37,120 nt of DNA, from positions 1 to 37,120 of the forward strand of contig JAJDWI010000123.1 in the NCBI GenBank assembly GCA_022825665.1. The letters run 5' to 3'. The stretch is from Candidatus Poribacteria bacterium (GTDB taxonomy: Bacteria; Poribacteria; WGA-4E; WGA-3G). Under the pieces are notes generated by a model, which ran no database searches, was not told where the DNA came from, and worked only from the letters and a program-made list of their open reading frames with translations. Below are positions 7,615-15,217 of this stretch, one piece after another. The position numbers were made by a program, and so were the translations under genes. Position 1 is the first letter of the stretch, and every line of letters begins with the position of its first letter.

Positions 7615-7858
7615 TAATGGGATTCTACAGAAGATTCTTGCATTTGTTATTCTGTTGATCGTATTTCTTTTCTTCTCAGCATATTGTATATACCTATTTG
7701 AAAGATCGGAACAACCTAATTTGTTTCATTCAATCCCTGCAGCATTATCGTCCGTATTTCTAATATTTTTCACTGTTGGGTATTCAAGGATTCTCTACTA
7801 TTTGCGAGTTATCTTAGGGATCGTAACTCGTAGAAAAGGATGTTTTATACATATCTGA
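7592..7858 (+). pseudogene. Truncated second K+ channel pore segment with lost selectivity filter
   Basis: The 88-residue frame aligns with the S5-pore part of the preceding channel: AYCIYLFERSEQPNLFHSIP matches ACGIYFFEKDAQPEAFGSIP, and the filter TTIGYGD has become FTVGYSR. S1-S4 are absent and S6 stops early. The start overlaps the end of the channel gene by 11-23 bases (ATG at 7592 or 7604). The last four residues and the stop lie inside a palindromic element (7840-7892), so the original 3' end seems to have been replaced. It is most likely a decaying remnant of a tandem duplication. A short membrane peptide that modifies the full channel is possible but less likely. Confidence 0.65.
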
Positions 7859-7892
7859 ACAGCCCCAGCGGGGCGGAATGTGTATAAAACAT
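7840..7892. mobile_element. Nested palindromic element at the end of the half-channel
   Basis: ATGTTTTATACA (7840-7851) and TGTATAAAACAT (7881-7892) form a perfect 12-bp inverted repeat around the hairpin GCCCC-AGC-GGGGC (7862-7874). A second copy of the hairpin lies at 7910-7922, followed by GACAGGTG as in the copy at 2859. The stop codon of the half-channel is inside the left part. The rest of the gap to 8034 is AT-rich. Confidence 0.7.
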
Positions 7893-8034
7893 GAAACTCC
7901 CAGACACAAGCCCCAGCGGGGCGACAGGTGGAAAAACAAAACTGGTTAGGATGCACAGCATTTCATTAAACAAATTTCAGATAACTATTAAAATTGTCCA
8001 AACTATAGTAATAATTTAGCGAAGCGAGGATTAA

Positions 8035-8790
8035 GTGGAAAACAAAATTGAAATTGCCAATCTAAAGGTGTCTTACGGAGATACACAAGCTTTGAATGGC
8101 ATTTCCTTGAATGTTCATCCGAACGAAATACTTGGAATCATAGGTCCAGCACAGTCAGGAAAAACGACACTGTTAAAGGTCATCAATCGCACTTTAGAGT
8201 TCAATCAAGGTATTTCCGTTGAAGGCACTGTAAAGTTAGACGGTGAAGATATCAATTCAATCGGGGACGTTTACGGGTTGCGTAGACGTATCGGTATGGT
8301 GCTTCCTTTGCCAGTGGGGTTGCCACTTACCATCTACGATAACGTTGCCTTCGCTCCAAGGACAGCAGGAATCCGAAATAAAGCAGAAATAGATGAAATC
8401 GTTGAACGATGTCTACAGCAAGCAGCATTATGGGATGAAGTTAAAGATAGATTGGATTCTCTCGGAACAAAACTCTCAGGAGGACAACAGCAACGTTTGA
8501 CCATTGCACGCGCACTATCGCACCAACCTGAAGTTCTGTGTCTGGATGAATTCTCAATTGCTGTTGATCCGATTACAACGATGCGTATTGAAGATGTCCT
8601 CAAGACACTCAAAAATGAGATGACGATATTGCTCGTTACAAATTTAGTTCAACAGGCGAAACGATTGGCTAATCGCACTGCATTTATGCTAAACGGAGAT
8701 TTGATTGAAATTGACGAAACAGATGTTATTTTCTCCGATAATCCTTCGAATCAATCTACCTATGACTATGTAAACGGTAACTTTGGATAA
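8035..8790 (+). CDS. pstB1: PstB-like ATPase 1: intact signature, no switch histidine
   Basis: A 251-residue ATPase clearly of PstB type (NLKVSYGDTQALNGISL, LWDEVKDRL, ending YDYVNGNFG). Seen motifs: Walker A GPAQSGKTT (37-45), signature LSGGQQQRL (from 147), Walker B VLCLDEF (167-173) with the catalytic Glu172. Departures from the family: the Q-loop glutamine is Pro91 (MVLPLP in place of MVFQKP), the usual proline after DE is Phe, the D-loop is SIAVD, and the switch histidine is Asn203 (VTNLVQQA in place of VTHNMQQA). The GTG start is supported by GAGGA 6 bases upstream. On its own it should hydrolyse ATP poorly. With PstB2 it could supply the missing signature motif. The frame is intact, arguing against simple decay. 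Confidence 0.88.
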   Translation: MENKIEIANLKVSYGDTQALNGISLNVHPNEILGIIGPAQSGKTTLLKVINRTLEFNQGISVEGTVKLDGEDINSIGDVYGLRRRIGMVLPLPVGLPLTIYDNVAFAPRTAGIRNKAEIDEIVERCLQQAALWDEVKDRLDSLGTKLSGGQQQRLTIARALSHQPEVLCLDEFSIAVDPITTMRIEDVLKTLKNEMTILLVTNLVQQAKRLANRTAFMLNGDLIEIDETDVIFSDNPSNQSTYDYVNGNFG

Positions 8791-8811
8791 CGAGACAGAG
8801 GAGTATAATAC

Positions 8812-9585
8812 TTGGAAACGAATAACTTCAGTATTGAAACAGAGAATCTTAGTCTCTGGTATGGTGATTTTCAGGCACTTATGGATGTAAGTGTGAAAAT
8901 TCCCGATGGTAAAATCACTGGTCTGATTGGACCTTCTGGGTGTGGAAAAACGACTCTTCTCCGCTGTTTTAACCGTGTAAATGAGCGATACGGCAACGTT
9001 ACGACAAAAGGTGAGATAAAGATTTTAGGAAAGAATATCTACGATTCGGATGTCTCGCTGTTGGAATTGAGGAAAACTGTGGGTATGGTATTTCAACGTC
9101 CAAACCCCTTGCCAATATCAGTCTATGAGAATATACTCTTCGGTTTACGGATACATTCGCCTTTTAGAAGTCTAACACGTACACAATCTGATGAAATCGT
9201 TGAAGAAGCACTTACCTCCGTATTTCTATGGGATGATTTAAAGGATAAATTGAAAACACGAGCAACATCACTACAACTTGAACAGCAACAGAAATTATGT
9301 ATTGCCCGGTTGTTACCGTTGAAACCAAAGATAATCTTGATGGATGAACCTTGCTCAGCACTTGATGCCAAGGGCACACTTGCTGTTGAAGAACTTATGT
9401 CAGTCCTCGCTGGAACATATACTTTTTTAATTGTGACACATAATATGGCACAAGCACGACGAATTAGCGATGAGTGCATATATATGTTTCTTGGTGAGTT
9501 GATAGAACATCGGGAAACGCAAGCACTTTTTGAAACCCCTGAACATCCGAAAACAGCAGATTATGTGCAAATGCGCTACGGATAG
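8812..9585 (+). CDS. pstB2: PstB-like ATPase 2: intact Walker motifs and histidine, lost signature
   Basis: A 257-residue PstB homologue beginning with TTG at 8812, preceded by AGAGGAG at 8 bases. Walker A GPSGCGKTT (40-48), Q-loop MVFQRPNPLP with Gln95, Walker B IILMDEPCSALD (Glu179) and H-loop VTHNMAQA (His210) are all consensus. The signature, LSGGQ in nearly every PstB, reads LQLEQ at 154-158, so the serine and both glycines that contact the partner's ATP are missing, though the following QQ.LCIAR is kept. A homodimer would lack any working composite site. It lies 21 bases after PstB1 and is its likely partner. The gap to the next permease is short, so the genes are probably one transcript. 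Confidence 0.9.
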   Translation: METNNFSIETENLSLWYGDFQALMDVSVKIPDGKITGLIGPSGCGKTTLLRCFNRVNERYGNVTTKGEIKILGKNIYDSDVSLLELRKTVGMVFQRPNPLPISVYENILFGLRIHSPFRSLTRTQSDEIVEEALTSVFLWDDLKDKLKTRATSLQLEQQQKLCIARLLPLKPKIILMDEPCSALDAKGTLAVEELMSVLAGTYTFLIVTHNMAQARRISDECIYMFLGELIEHRETQALFETPEHPKTADYVQMRYG

Positions 9586-9680
9586 GTCAAATTCAACAAT
9601 AAATCAAGAGATTTTTGTTCCCATACTTGTCCCTTACGCCTGTCCGATGCAAGCATCTCTTTAGAAAAAATGCTAATATC

Positions 9681-10409
9681 ATGAACAGGTCAAATCTATT
9701 ATATAATGTCATCGCTATAGTAATACTTGCATTAGTTTTATTTATGTTCTGGAACTTCGCAGCATCAACGTCTTATGTTGAGGGTAAAATCACATCTGGT
9801 GGGGTAGTGATAGATACTTTGTCCACAATTTATGGGTATCTTTACGGAATGATCCCGATATGTTGTGTTCTTATTCTCTTTAGTCTTGCAGTAGCATTTT
9901 ACTTAGAAGAATGGTTATCACATAGATCTTGGCAGTACCGTATTATTGAACGGATAATTGCAATTTTTGCATGTATTCCATCATTAGTATATGGCTTATT
10001 CTGTGTCTACTTTATAGTTGTCAAATCACAGCAATTATCTTATCTCACGCTAACAATCGCTGTTTTCTTCCTTGTGGTTCCGGTTACGATTCAGACAACA
10101 CAAAAAGTGATTCAAGGAGTTGATATATCTGTTCGTGAAGCAGCGTATGCTTTAGGGGCAAACAGAATGCGTGTAATTAGAGACCATGTTATTCCAAACA
10201 CCATTCCAACGATATTGGTGGGAATATTCACAGCAATATCACGAGTGCTGGCAATTGCTGCACTATTTATCGTAATTTGCGGATGGAAAATCACCGAATC
10301 AAATTCAATACATTCATTTGATATTCCAAATAATGTTATTGTTCTTCTATTATCCGCACTTCTATTCAGTGTTATCTCATGTTTATTTGAGAAGAAAAAG
10401 TCTTTTTGA
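9681..10409 (+). CDS. Third PstA/PstC-like permease
   Basis: A membrane protein of about 242 residues with roughly six helices and a phosphate-permease-type EAA loop, VREAAYALGANRMRVIRDHVIPNTIP, followed by SRVLAIAALFIV where PstA has SRAAGETAPI; the GET motif is missing. ACIPSLVYGLFCVYF matches the IPSVVWG region of PstC/PstA. I chose the ATG at 9681, which gives a normal N-terminal helix. A TTG at 9615, with CAAGAG just before, would add 22 residues with no similarity to the family. It sits between PstB2 and PstB3 and has no dedicated partner permease, so it may form a homodimer or replace PstA or PstC in the complex. Substrate unknown. Confidence 0.8.
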   Translation: MNRSNLLYNVIAIVILALVLFMFWNFAASTSYVEGKITSGGVVIDTLSTIYGYLYGMIPICCVLILFSLAVAFYLEEWLSHRSWQYRIIERIIAIFACIPSLVYGLFCVYFIVVKSQQLSYLTLTIAVFFLVVPVTIQTTQKVIQGVDISVREAAYALGANRMRVIRDHVIPNTIPTILVGIFTAISRVLAIAALFIVICGWKITESNSIHSFDIPNNVIVLLLSALLFSVISCLFEKKKSF

Positions 10410-10488
10410 TAGAATAAAACAAGATTGATCTATTATCTACATTTCAGACACAGTTTCTCAACATTATTAAGATTGGATTTATTGAGGA

Positions 10489-11259
10489 ATGCCTCAACAA
10501 AATAATATTCCCATTCTACACATAAGTGAATTGAATGTTTGGTATGGAAAAAACCAGGTTCTTAAAAACCTGACATTTGATGTATTATCTAAGCAGGTTA
10601 CAGCCTTTATTGGACCATCAAATTCAGGTAAAACTACCTTGGTGCGTTGTTTGAACCGTTTAAATGATTTGTCTGTGGATTTTAGACACACAGGAAAAAT
10701 ACTTTTTAAGGGGAGGGATCTTTATGCCCCGAAAATAAATACCTCCGAAGTAACTAAACAGATAGGGATGATTTTTCAAAAGCCGATCCCTTTCAGTAAA
10801 TCAATATATGACAATGTTGCCTATGGTGCGCGTATGGATGGTATGAAAGATACTATACAACTCGACGATATCGTTGAGGATAGTCTTAGGAAGGCACATC
10901 TATGGGATGAGGTTTGTGACAACCTGAAATCCTCTCCAGATATTCTCTCTAACGGGCAACAGCAACAGCTTTGTGTTGCTCGTGCATTAGCAGGTAATCC
11001 TGAAGTGCTGATTTTTGATGAACCGTGTGAACAACTGGACGCTACTGAAACCCCTAAATTGGAAGCAATAGTTCAGAACCTTAAAACCCAATATACGTTA
11101 ATTTTTGTTACCAACAAGAGAAGGCAAGCTGCACGCGTATCAGACGTGGCTGGTTTCCTTTATTGTGGAGAATTGGTAGAATTCGGACAAACTGAACAGA
11201 TCTTTACGAATCCAAATGATAAACGGACTGAGGACTATGTTACAGGTAGATTGGGTTAA
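10489..11259 (+). CDS. pstB3: PstB-like ATPase 3: altered signature, no switch histidine
   Basis: A 256-residue PstB homologue. Walker A is GPSNSGKTT (42-50), Q-loop MIFQKPIPF keeps Gln97, signature is LSNGQ (153-157; first glycine to asparagine), Walker B is VLIFDEPCEQLDA (Glu178) and the H-loop reads VTNKRRQAAR, with Asn209 in place of the switch histidine. Thus it shares its main defect with PstB1 and could complement PstB2. The ATG follows TTGAGGA with hardly any spacing, and an in-frame TGA lies just upstream, so no longer form is possible. The gap to phoU is 22 bases. Confidence 0.88.
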   Translation: MPQQNNIPILHISELNVWYGKNQVLKNLTFDVLSKQVTAFIGPSNSGKTTLVRCLNRLNDLSVDFRHTGKILFKGRDLYAPKINTSEVTKQIGMIFQKPIPFSKSIYDNVAYGARMDGMKDTIQLDDIVEDSLRKAHLWDEVCDNLKSSPDILSNGQQQQLCVARALAGNPEVLIFDEPCEQLDATETPKLEAIVQNLKTQYTLIFVTNKRRQAARVSDVAGFLYCGELVEFGQTEQIFTNPNDKRTEDYVTGRLG

Positions 11260-11281
11260 GATAAATCGTAAGGAAGTTTAG

Positions 11282-11944
11282 ATGCAACATTACCTTGAAT
11301 CAGAACTCAAAGAACTTCAGCACCAACTCCTTAAAATGGGTGGGATAGCAGAAAACATGTTGCGAGATGCTGTTCAATCAGTTTTAAACCGCAACGAGGA
11401 TCTGGCTCTACGGGTTATCGCAATTGATGATACAGTTGACAAACTTGAGAACGAAATTGAAGCAAGATGTATTCAACTCATTGCGCGCCACCAACCTGTA
11501 GCCTTTGAATTGCGGTATCTGACGATGGCAATGAAGGTGAACCGAAATATTGAAAGGTTAGCCGACAAATGTGTCTCCATCTCAAGACGTAGTATTGAAC
11601 TAATAGAATATCCACCAATGCAGCCATTTGTTGATCTCCCATCTATAACCCTGATTATACAAGAGATGGTAAAGGATGCACTTGATGCTTTGGTCAATCG
11701 AAACGCCGAACTTGCGAGAGAACTCAGAGAACGTGATGGCAAAGTTAATACTATATACGAACAAATGGTAAGTGAACTATGCACTCTCTTGACTGACCAA
11801 CCGCAGCTCATCCAAACTGGTATTAGTCATCTACTTCTTTTCCGTCATTTAGAACGAGTCGGTGACCTCGCAGCAAATATCGGTGAGGAGGTATACTACC
11901 TTGTTGAAGGTGAGGTAATTCGGCATACAAACATCCCTCGATAG
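11282..11944 (+). CDS. phoU: Phosphate signalling protein PhoU
   Basis: A 220-residue protein with two three-helix repeats. Each repeat has the metal-binding family motif: ERLADK in the first half and ERVGDLA in the second, with DDTVDKLENEIE and QPVAFELRYLT as further PhoU landmarks. PhoU links Pst transporter state to phosphate-regulon signalling and limits phosphate uptake, binding Fe or Zn clusters in some species. No sensor kinase or response regulator is in the window. AAGGAAG precedes the ATG at 5 bases. It closes the pst locus and converges on the mscS group, with only 30 bases between and no obvious terminator. Confidence 0.94.
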   Translation: MQHYLESELKELQHQLLKMGGIAENMLRDAVQSVLNRNEDLALRVIAIDDTVDKLENEIEARCIQLIARHQPVAFELRYLTMAMKVNRNIERLADKCVSISRRSIELIEYPPMQPFVDLPSITLIIQEMVKDALDALVNRNAELARELRERDGKVNTIYEQMVSELCTLLTDQPQLIQTGISHLLLFRHLERVGDLAANIGEEVYYLVEGEVIRHTNIPR

Positions 11945-11974
11945 ACCGTTTAAACGCTAATGAAGTGATTGCTG

Positions 11975-13201
11975 TTAATCGTCCTTTGGATAAAAATGTA
12001 CATCTCTTTGTGGGAATGGGATTCTGATGTCATATTCCTTGAACTTTTCCCAAATCATAAAATGCAAGTCGCTTGCAACATCAAATCTCTTGAACGAGTC
12101 TTGAATCCATGCCAATAGTTCAAAATCTAAAGATGATTCACCAAAATTAGTAAACCGGACAAAAGGGGCTGTGACGTTCTCCATATTACTTGTCGGTTCT
12201 TTTATCACTTCAGGATGTTCGTGTGCCACCTCAATCAGTGCTTTTCTGACAAGTTCTACGTCTGAACCGTATGAGACACCGACTGGAACATGAACACGGA
12301 ACCGATAATTGTAGTGTGTGAGATTATGTACGGGTTCAGTAACCAATTGTGAATTTGGAACAATTACCTCCTTTTCATCAAGTGAAATAATGACTGTTGA
12401 ACGGAGATTGATACTACTCACTCTACCGAATATATTAACGTCTATTATTTCTACTAAATCCCCAATTTTGATGGGTCGTTCAAAAATCAGAATCAATCCT
12501 GCTAACAAATTGGCAACCGTATTCTGTAAACCGAAACCAATACCGATACTCAACCCACCAAAAATAATCGCTAAACTCGTGAAGCTTATTCCAAGGGTAT
12601 TGAGACTGATTAGAACACCCAATGTAATAAGTATAAAGTGGAAAAACCGAAGTATGATGAATTGCGTATGTCTATCAATTTGGAATCCTTGTAATACTTG
12701 TCGCTGAAGGACTAATTGCGCGTACTTTGACAGAACATACATTCCGAAGATGATAGCAAATCCATAAAAAATGCTTGCTAAGGTTAATCTCTGTGCATCG
12801 CTATCAACTGTTTCAGTTTTTCTACCAAGTAGAGTTTGGAATAACGAAGAAAGCCCGGTAGATTCTTCAGACTTTTGTGTTGTTTGGAATAGTTCCGCAA
12901 TTGGATAGTTAAATATCTTACCAAATAGTCCTGTACTAATTTGGGCAACGTTGAATGCAACCCCTATACCAACCACCAAGACTATTAGAAAAAGAATAGC
13001 AAGCAATCGGTTTACGAAATTCTGTGTTAAATTCAACCGATCAAATAGACGACGTAACCATCTCCGTAAATAACCAGCAACCACCACCGATGCAACCAAA
13101 ATAGCGGCAAACACTACAATTTGCCAGACTTTAATGTCATTATCCAAAGTGATAACGGTTATTTCGAACAGGTCACCTATCTGTTGTATCAATTCATCCA
13201 T
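11975..13201 (-). CDS. MscS-family mechanosensitive channel, long form
   Basis: A 408-residue protein. The N-terminal half has about four to five transmembrane helices, and the pore helix region reads GFGLQNTVANLLAGLILIFE, followed by RPIKIGDLVEI, the start of the beta domain; the C-terminus ends with IRIPFPQRDVHF, all standard MscS. Such channels open when membrane tension rises and release osmolytes on hypo-osmotic shock. CAGGA lies about 10 bases before the ATG. It is third in a row of three mscS-type genes, 39 bases after the second, and is the most canonical of them. An insertion of about 40 residues between helices (SEESTGLSSLFQ region) is specific to this copy. Confidence 0.93.
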   Translation of the reverse strand: MDELIQQIGDLFEITVITLDNDIKVWQIVVFAAILVASVVVAGYLRRWLRRLFDRLNLTQNFVNRLLAILFLIVLVVGIGVAFNVAQISTGLFGKIFNYPIAELFQTTQKSEESTGLSSLFQTLLGRKTETVDSDAQRLTLASIFYGFAIIFGMYVLSKYAQLVLQRQVLQGFQIDRHTQFIILRFFHFILITLGVLISLNTLGISFTSLAIIFGGLSIGIGFGLQNTVANLLAGLILIFERPIKIGDLVEIIDVNIFGRVSSINLRSTVIISLDEKEVIVPNSQLVTEPVHNLTHYNYRFRVHVPVGVSYGSDVELVRKALIEVAHEHPEVIKEPTSNMENVTAPFVRFTNFGESSLDFELLAWIQDSFKRFDVASDLHFMIWEKFKEYDIRIPFPQRDVHFYPKDD

Positions 13202-13240
13202 CTTTATCTATCCTGTAGTACGTGAGTATAAAATTGTGGT

Positions 13241-14116
13241 TTACACATGAAGATATTGTGGAGGAGGATTCTGCGTGCCGTATGGTGATAGTTCAATTTC
13301 TTCTTTTACATAAGCAAATTGAATGTTTTTTTCTTCTGTAAACATTTTATATATGCCTTCAACAATTAATGTGGAAACTTGTGGACGTTCAACTGCAACA
13401 ACACGATACCTTAATTTTGCAACGACACCTGAAGGTATAAATTCAAAGCGAACATAAGGTTTTTCACTGAGTTCTGTGCAGATATCCGCAGTTACTTCAG
13501 CTGCTTGTTCACACATAATCTGTTCAGCTTTATCTATATCAGACTTATATGTTAATCGTAATATTACTTCATCCAGTATATATTTTTCATCTCGTGTATA
13601 ATTTACCACAGTCCAGTTAAAAAGGTGTAAGTTTGCAATTAATACACTTCGTCCTGATTTTTCTTCGCTACTCACTGTTCCTCCAACCTGATCAAGTATT
13701 GTATGCATAACTGTTATCTTTTTTACGTCACCGATCAATTGTCCGAGAATCACTCTATCACCAATTTGATATGGTTTTTTGAGAATAATAAGTAACCATG
13801 CTGCCAGATTCATAATTGGGTTTCGGAGTCCCCAACTCAAAACTGTCATAATGAAACCGAGTGACAACCCAAGTAACCCAAATGTGTCAGAAAACAAAAA
13901 TATGATGATGGTTGCTATGATGAACATAAAGGAATATCGCCAAATAAAAAAGAATCTATCTGAATTTTCAGGTTTATATGCATGTGTATCAACATACTTG
14001 CGCATTTGCAATGTTATATATGTGTAAACTATGATAGTACATAAGATTATTGCAACTATCCATACTACAGAGATATACTTAAAATTCAGAAGAAATTTGG
14101 CAGTATTATTAAACAT
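13241..14116 (-). CDS. MscS-like channel, short form
   Basis: A 291-residue MscS homologue: three helices, a pore segment SWGLRNPIMNLAAWLLIILK, then KPYQIGDRVILGQLIGDV. It is clearly a paralogue of the gene just upstream, sharing LDQVGGTVSSEEKSGR with LNQVGGTVSSEERSGR. I chose the ATG at 14116 because AGGTGG lies 9 bases upstream and only two bases separate it from the previous stop. The longer frame to 14173 would overlap the neighbour by 55 bases. The pore helix lacks the usual glycine and alanine ladder of E. coli MscS, so conductance and gating may differ. The partner is probably the upstream paralogue. Confidence 0.88.
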   Translation of the reverse strand: MFNNTAKFLLNFKYISVVWIVAIILCTIIVYTYITLQMRKYVDTHAYKPENSDRFFFIWRYSFMFIIATIIIFLFSDTFGLLGLSLGFIMTVLSWGLRNPIMNLAAWLLIILKKPYQIGDRVILGQLIGDVKKITVMHTILDQVGGTVSSEEKSGRSVLIANLHLFNWTVVNYTRDEKYILDEVILRLTYKSDIDKAEQIMCEQAAEVTADICTELSEKPYVRFEFIPSGVVAKLRYRVVAVERPQVSTLIVEGIYKMFTEEKNIQFAYVKEEIELSPYGTQNPPPQYLHV

Positions 14117-14118
14117 AG

Positions 14119-15030
14119 TTATATTCCACCTGTTTTGTTTATCCCAGATGTCAACATAGCATTGTCTTTCCATGAATAGATTACTTCAGTGTGTGCGTAA
14201 CAGAATTCCACATTTTCATTAATAGAGAATTCATGAAAAATAATCTTGACAATATCACTTAAGCTACTTGCTCTATCAACTGGACGGCATTTATATCGGA
14301 GTCTCATCATAATACCAGCATCAAATAGTTCAGCTCTGATAAAAGGCTCCTCGTTTATATCCGCAATTACTTCAGCAGCCACCTCTTTTGCAGCATTTAC
14401 CAAAATTCGTTCTGCTTCTTGCCAGTTAGATTCAAAAGTGATGCGGACAGGAACTTCAACCAATATGTATTCTTCTTCAAGTGTGAAATTTGTTATAGTT
14501 TGACCAAAAAGAATGGCATTTGGTATGAGTATTCCCCTTCCTGAACGTTCTTCACTGGATACGGTTCCACCAACCTGGTTAAGGATTACGTGCGTTAATG
14601 TGATGTCCATTACATCACCTGTGATTCCCGCAATAATAACACGGTCTCCAATTTTGAAAGGTCTTTTCAAGATTAACATTAACCATGCTGCAATTCCTGT
14701 AACAGGTGCTTGCAAGGACCATCCTAACACCATTCCCAAGAAACCTGCTGAAATACCGAGCGTTTTTAAAGACCCACTCAGACTGATTATGCCAAAAATA
14801 GCGATTACAGCAGTCCATACATAACCCCACACTGCCATGAAATTTTGTGCATTTGTTTCTACTTGTGCTCGTTTATAAACATAATTTTTAACAAAATAAC
14901 CTAAAACTGCCTTTAGAATGAATAAAGTAGTTATAGTGATTGCACTTAATATAATTCCCTTAAATGGTGAATTGATTATAGCATTTATGAAATCACCTAA
15001 CTGGTTAAAAAAATCAATCAACACATCCAT
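14119..15030 (-). CDS. MscS-like channel, short form (paralogue)
   Basis: A 303-residue MscS homologue with N-terminal helices at about 20-40, 60-85 and 90-125, the pore segment GWSLQAPVTGIAAWLMLILK and RPFKIGDRVIIAGITGDV. AAAGGTGG lies 7 bases before the ATG at 15030. The soluble part keeps NFTLEEEYILVEVPVRI, as in small bacterial MscS proteins. It heads the three-gene mscS row and is nearly fused to the next by a two-base gap, suggesting translational coupling and possibly a mixed channel. A MITE-like palindrome lies immediately upstream. Confidence 0.88.
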   Translation of the reverse strand: MDVLIDFFNQLGDFINAIINSPFKGIILSAITITTLFILKAVLGYFVKNYVYKRAQVETNAQNFMAVWGYVWTAVIAIFGIISLSGSLKTLGISAGFLGMVLGWSLQAPVTGIAAWLMLILKRPFKIGDRVIIAGITGDVMDITLTHVILNQVGGTVSSEERSGRGILIPNAILFGQTITNFTLEEEYILVEVPVRITFESNWQEAERILVNAAKEVAAEVIADINEEPFIRAELFDAGIMMRLRYKCRPVDRASSLSDIVKIIFHEFSINENVEFCYAHTEVIYSWKDNAMLTSGINKTGGI

Positions 15031-15096
15031 CTATTATCCACCTTTACAACTTAGAAAAAATAATTCGCATCTTTACTCAATTGAGATATACTTACG

Positions 15097-15189
15097 TGAG
15101 TTCCATAAATCAGTACGAATATCTCTGTGGGTTGGATTGAGGAACGAAACCTAACCTACAGCGGTAATTGGATTTAATTATGGAACTCA
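15097..15189. mobile_element. 93-bp element with terminal and nested inverted repeats
   Basis: TGAGTTCCATAA (15097-15108) and TTATGGAACTCA (15178-15189) are a perfect 12-bp inverted pair. Inside, CTGTGGGTTGGATT (15125-15138) pairs with AACCTAACCTACAG (15148-15161), with G-U wobbles and one mismatch. The structure is that of a small MITE or a strong bidirectional hairpin between corA and the mscS genes. No coding sequence is visible within it, and no clear target duplication. Confidence 0.7.
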
Positions 15190-15217
15190 GTTAATATATA
15201 CATTTCTTGTTCAGAAT

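Noticed and set aside
8035-11259. All three PstB-like genes as plain pseudogenes
   Set aside because: Each frame is intact, has a start signal and keeps the catalytic glutamate; the motif losses are complementary and not random.
11945-11974. Terminator between phoU and the mscS gene
   Set aside because: Only the small palindrome GTTTAAAC is present, without a GC stem or T-tract.
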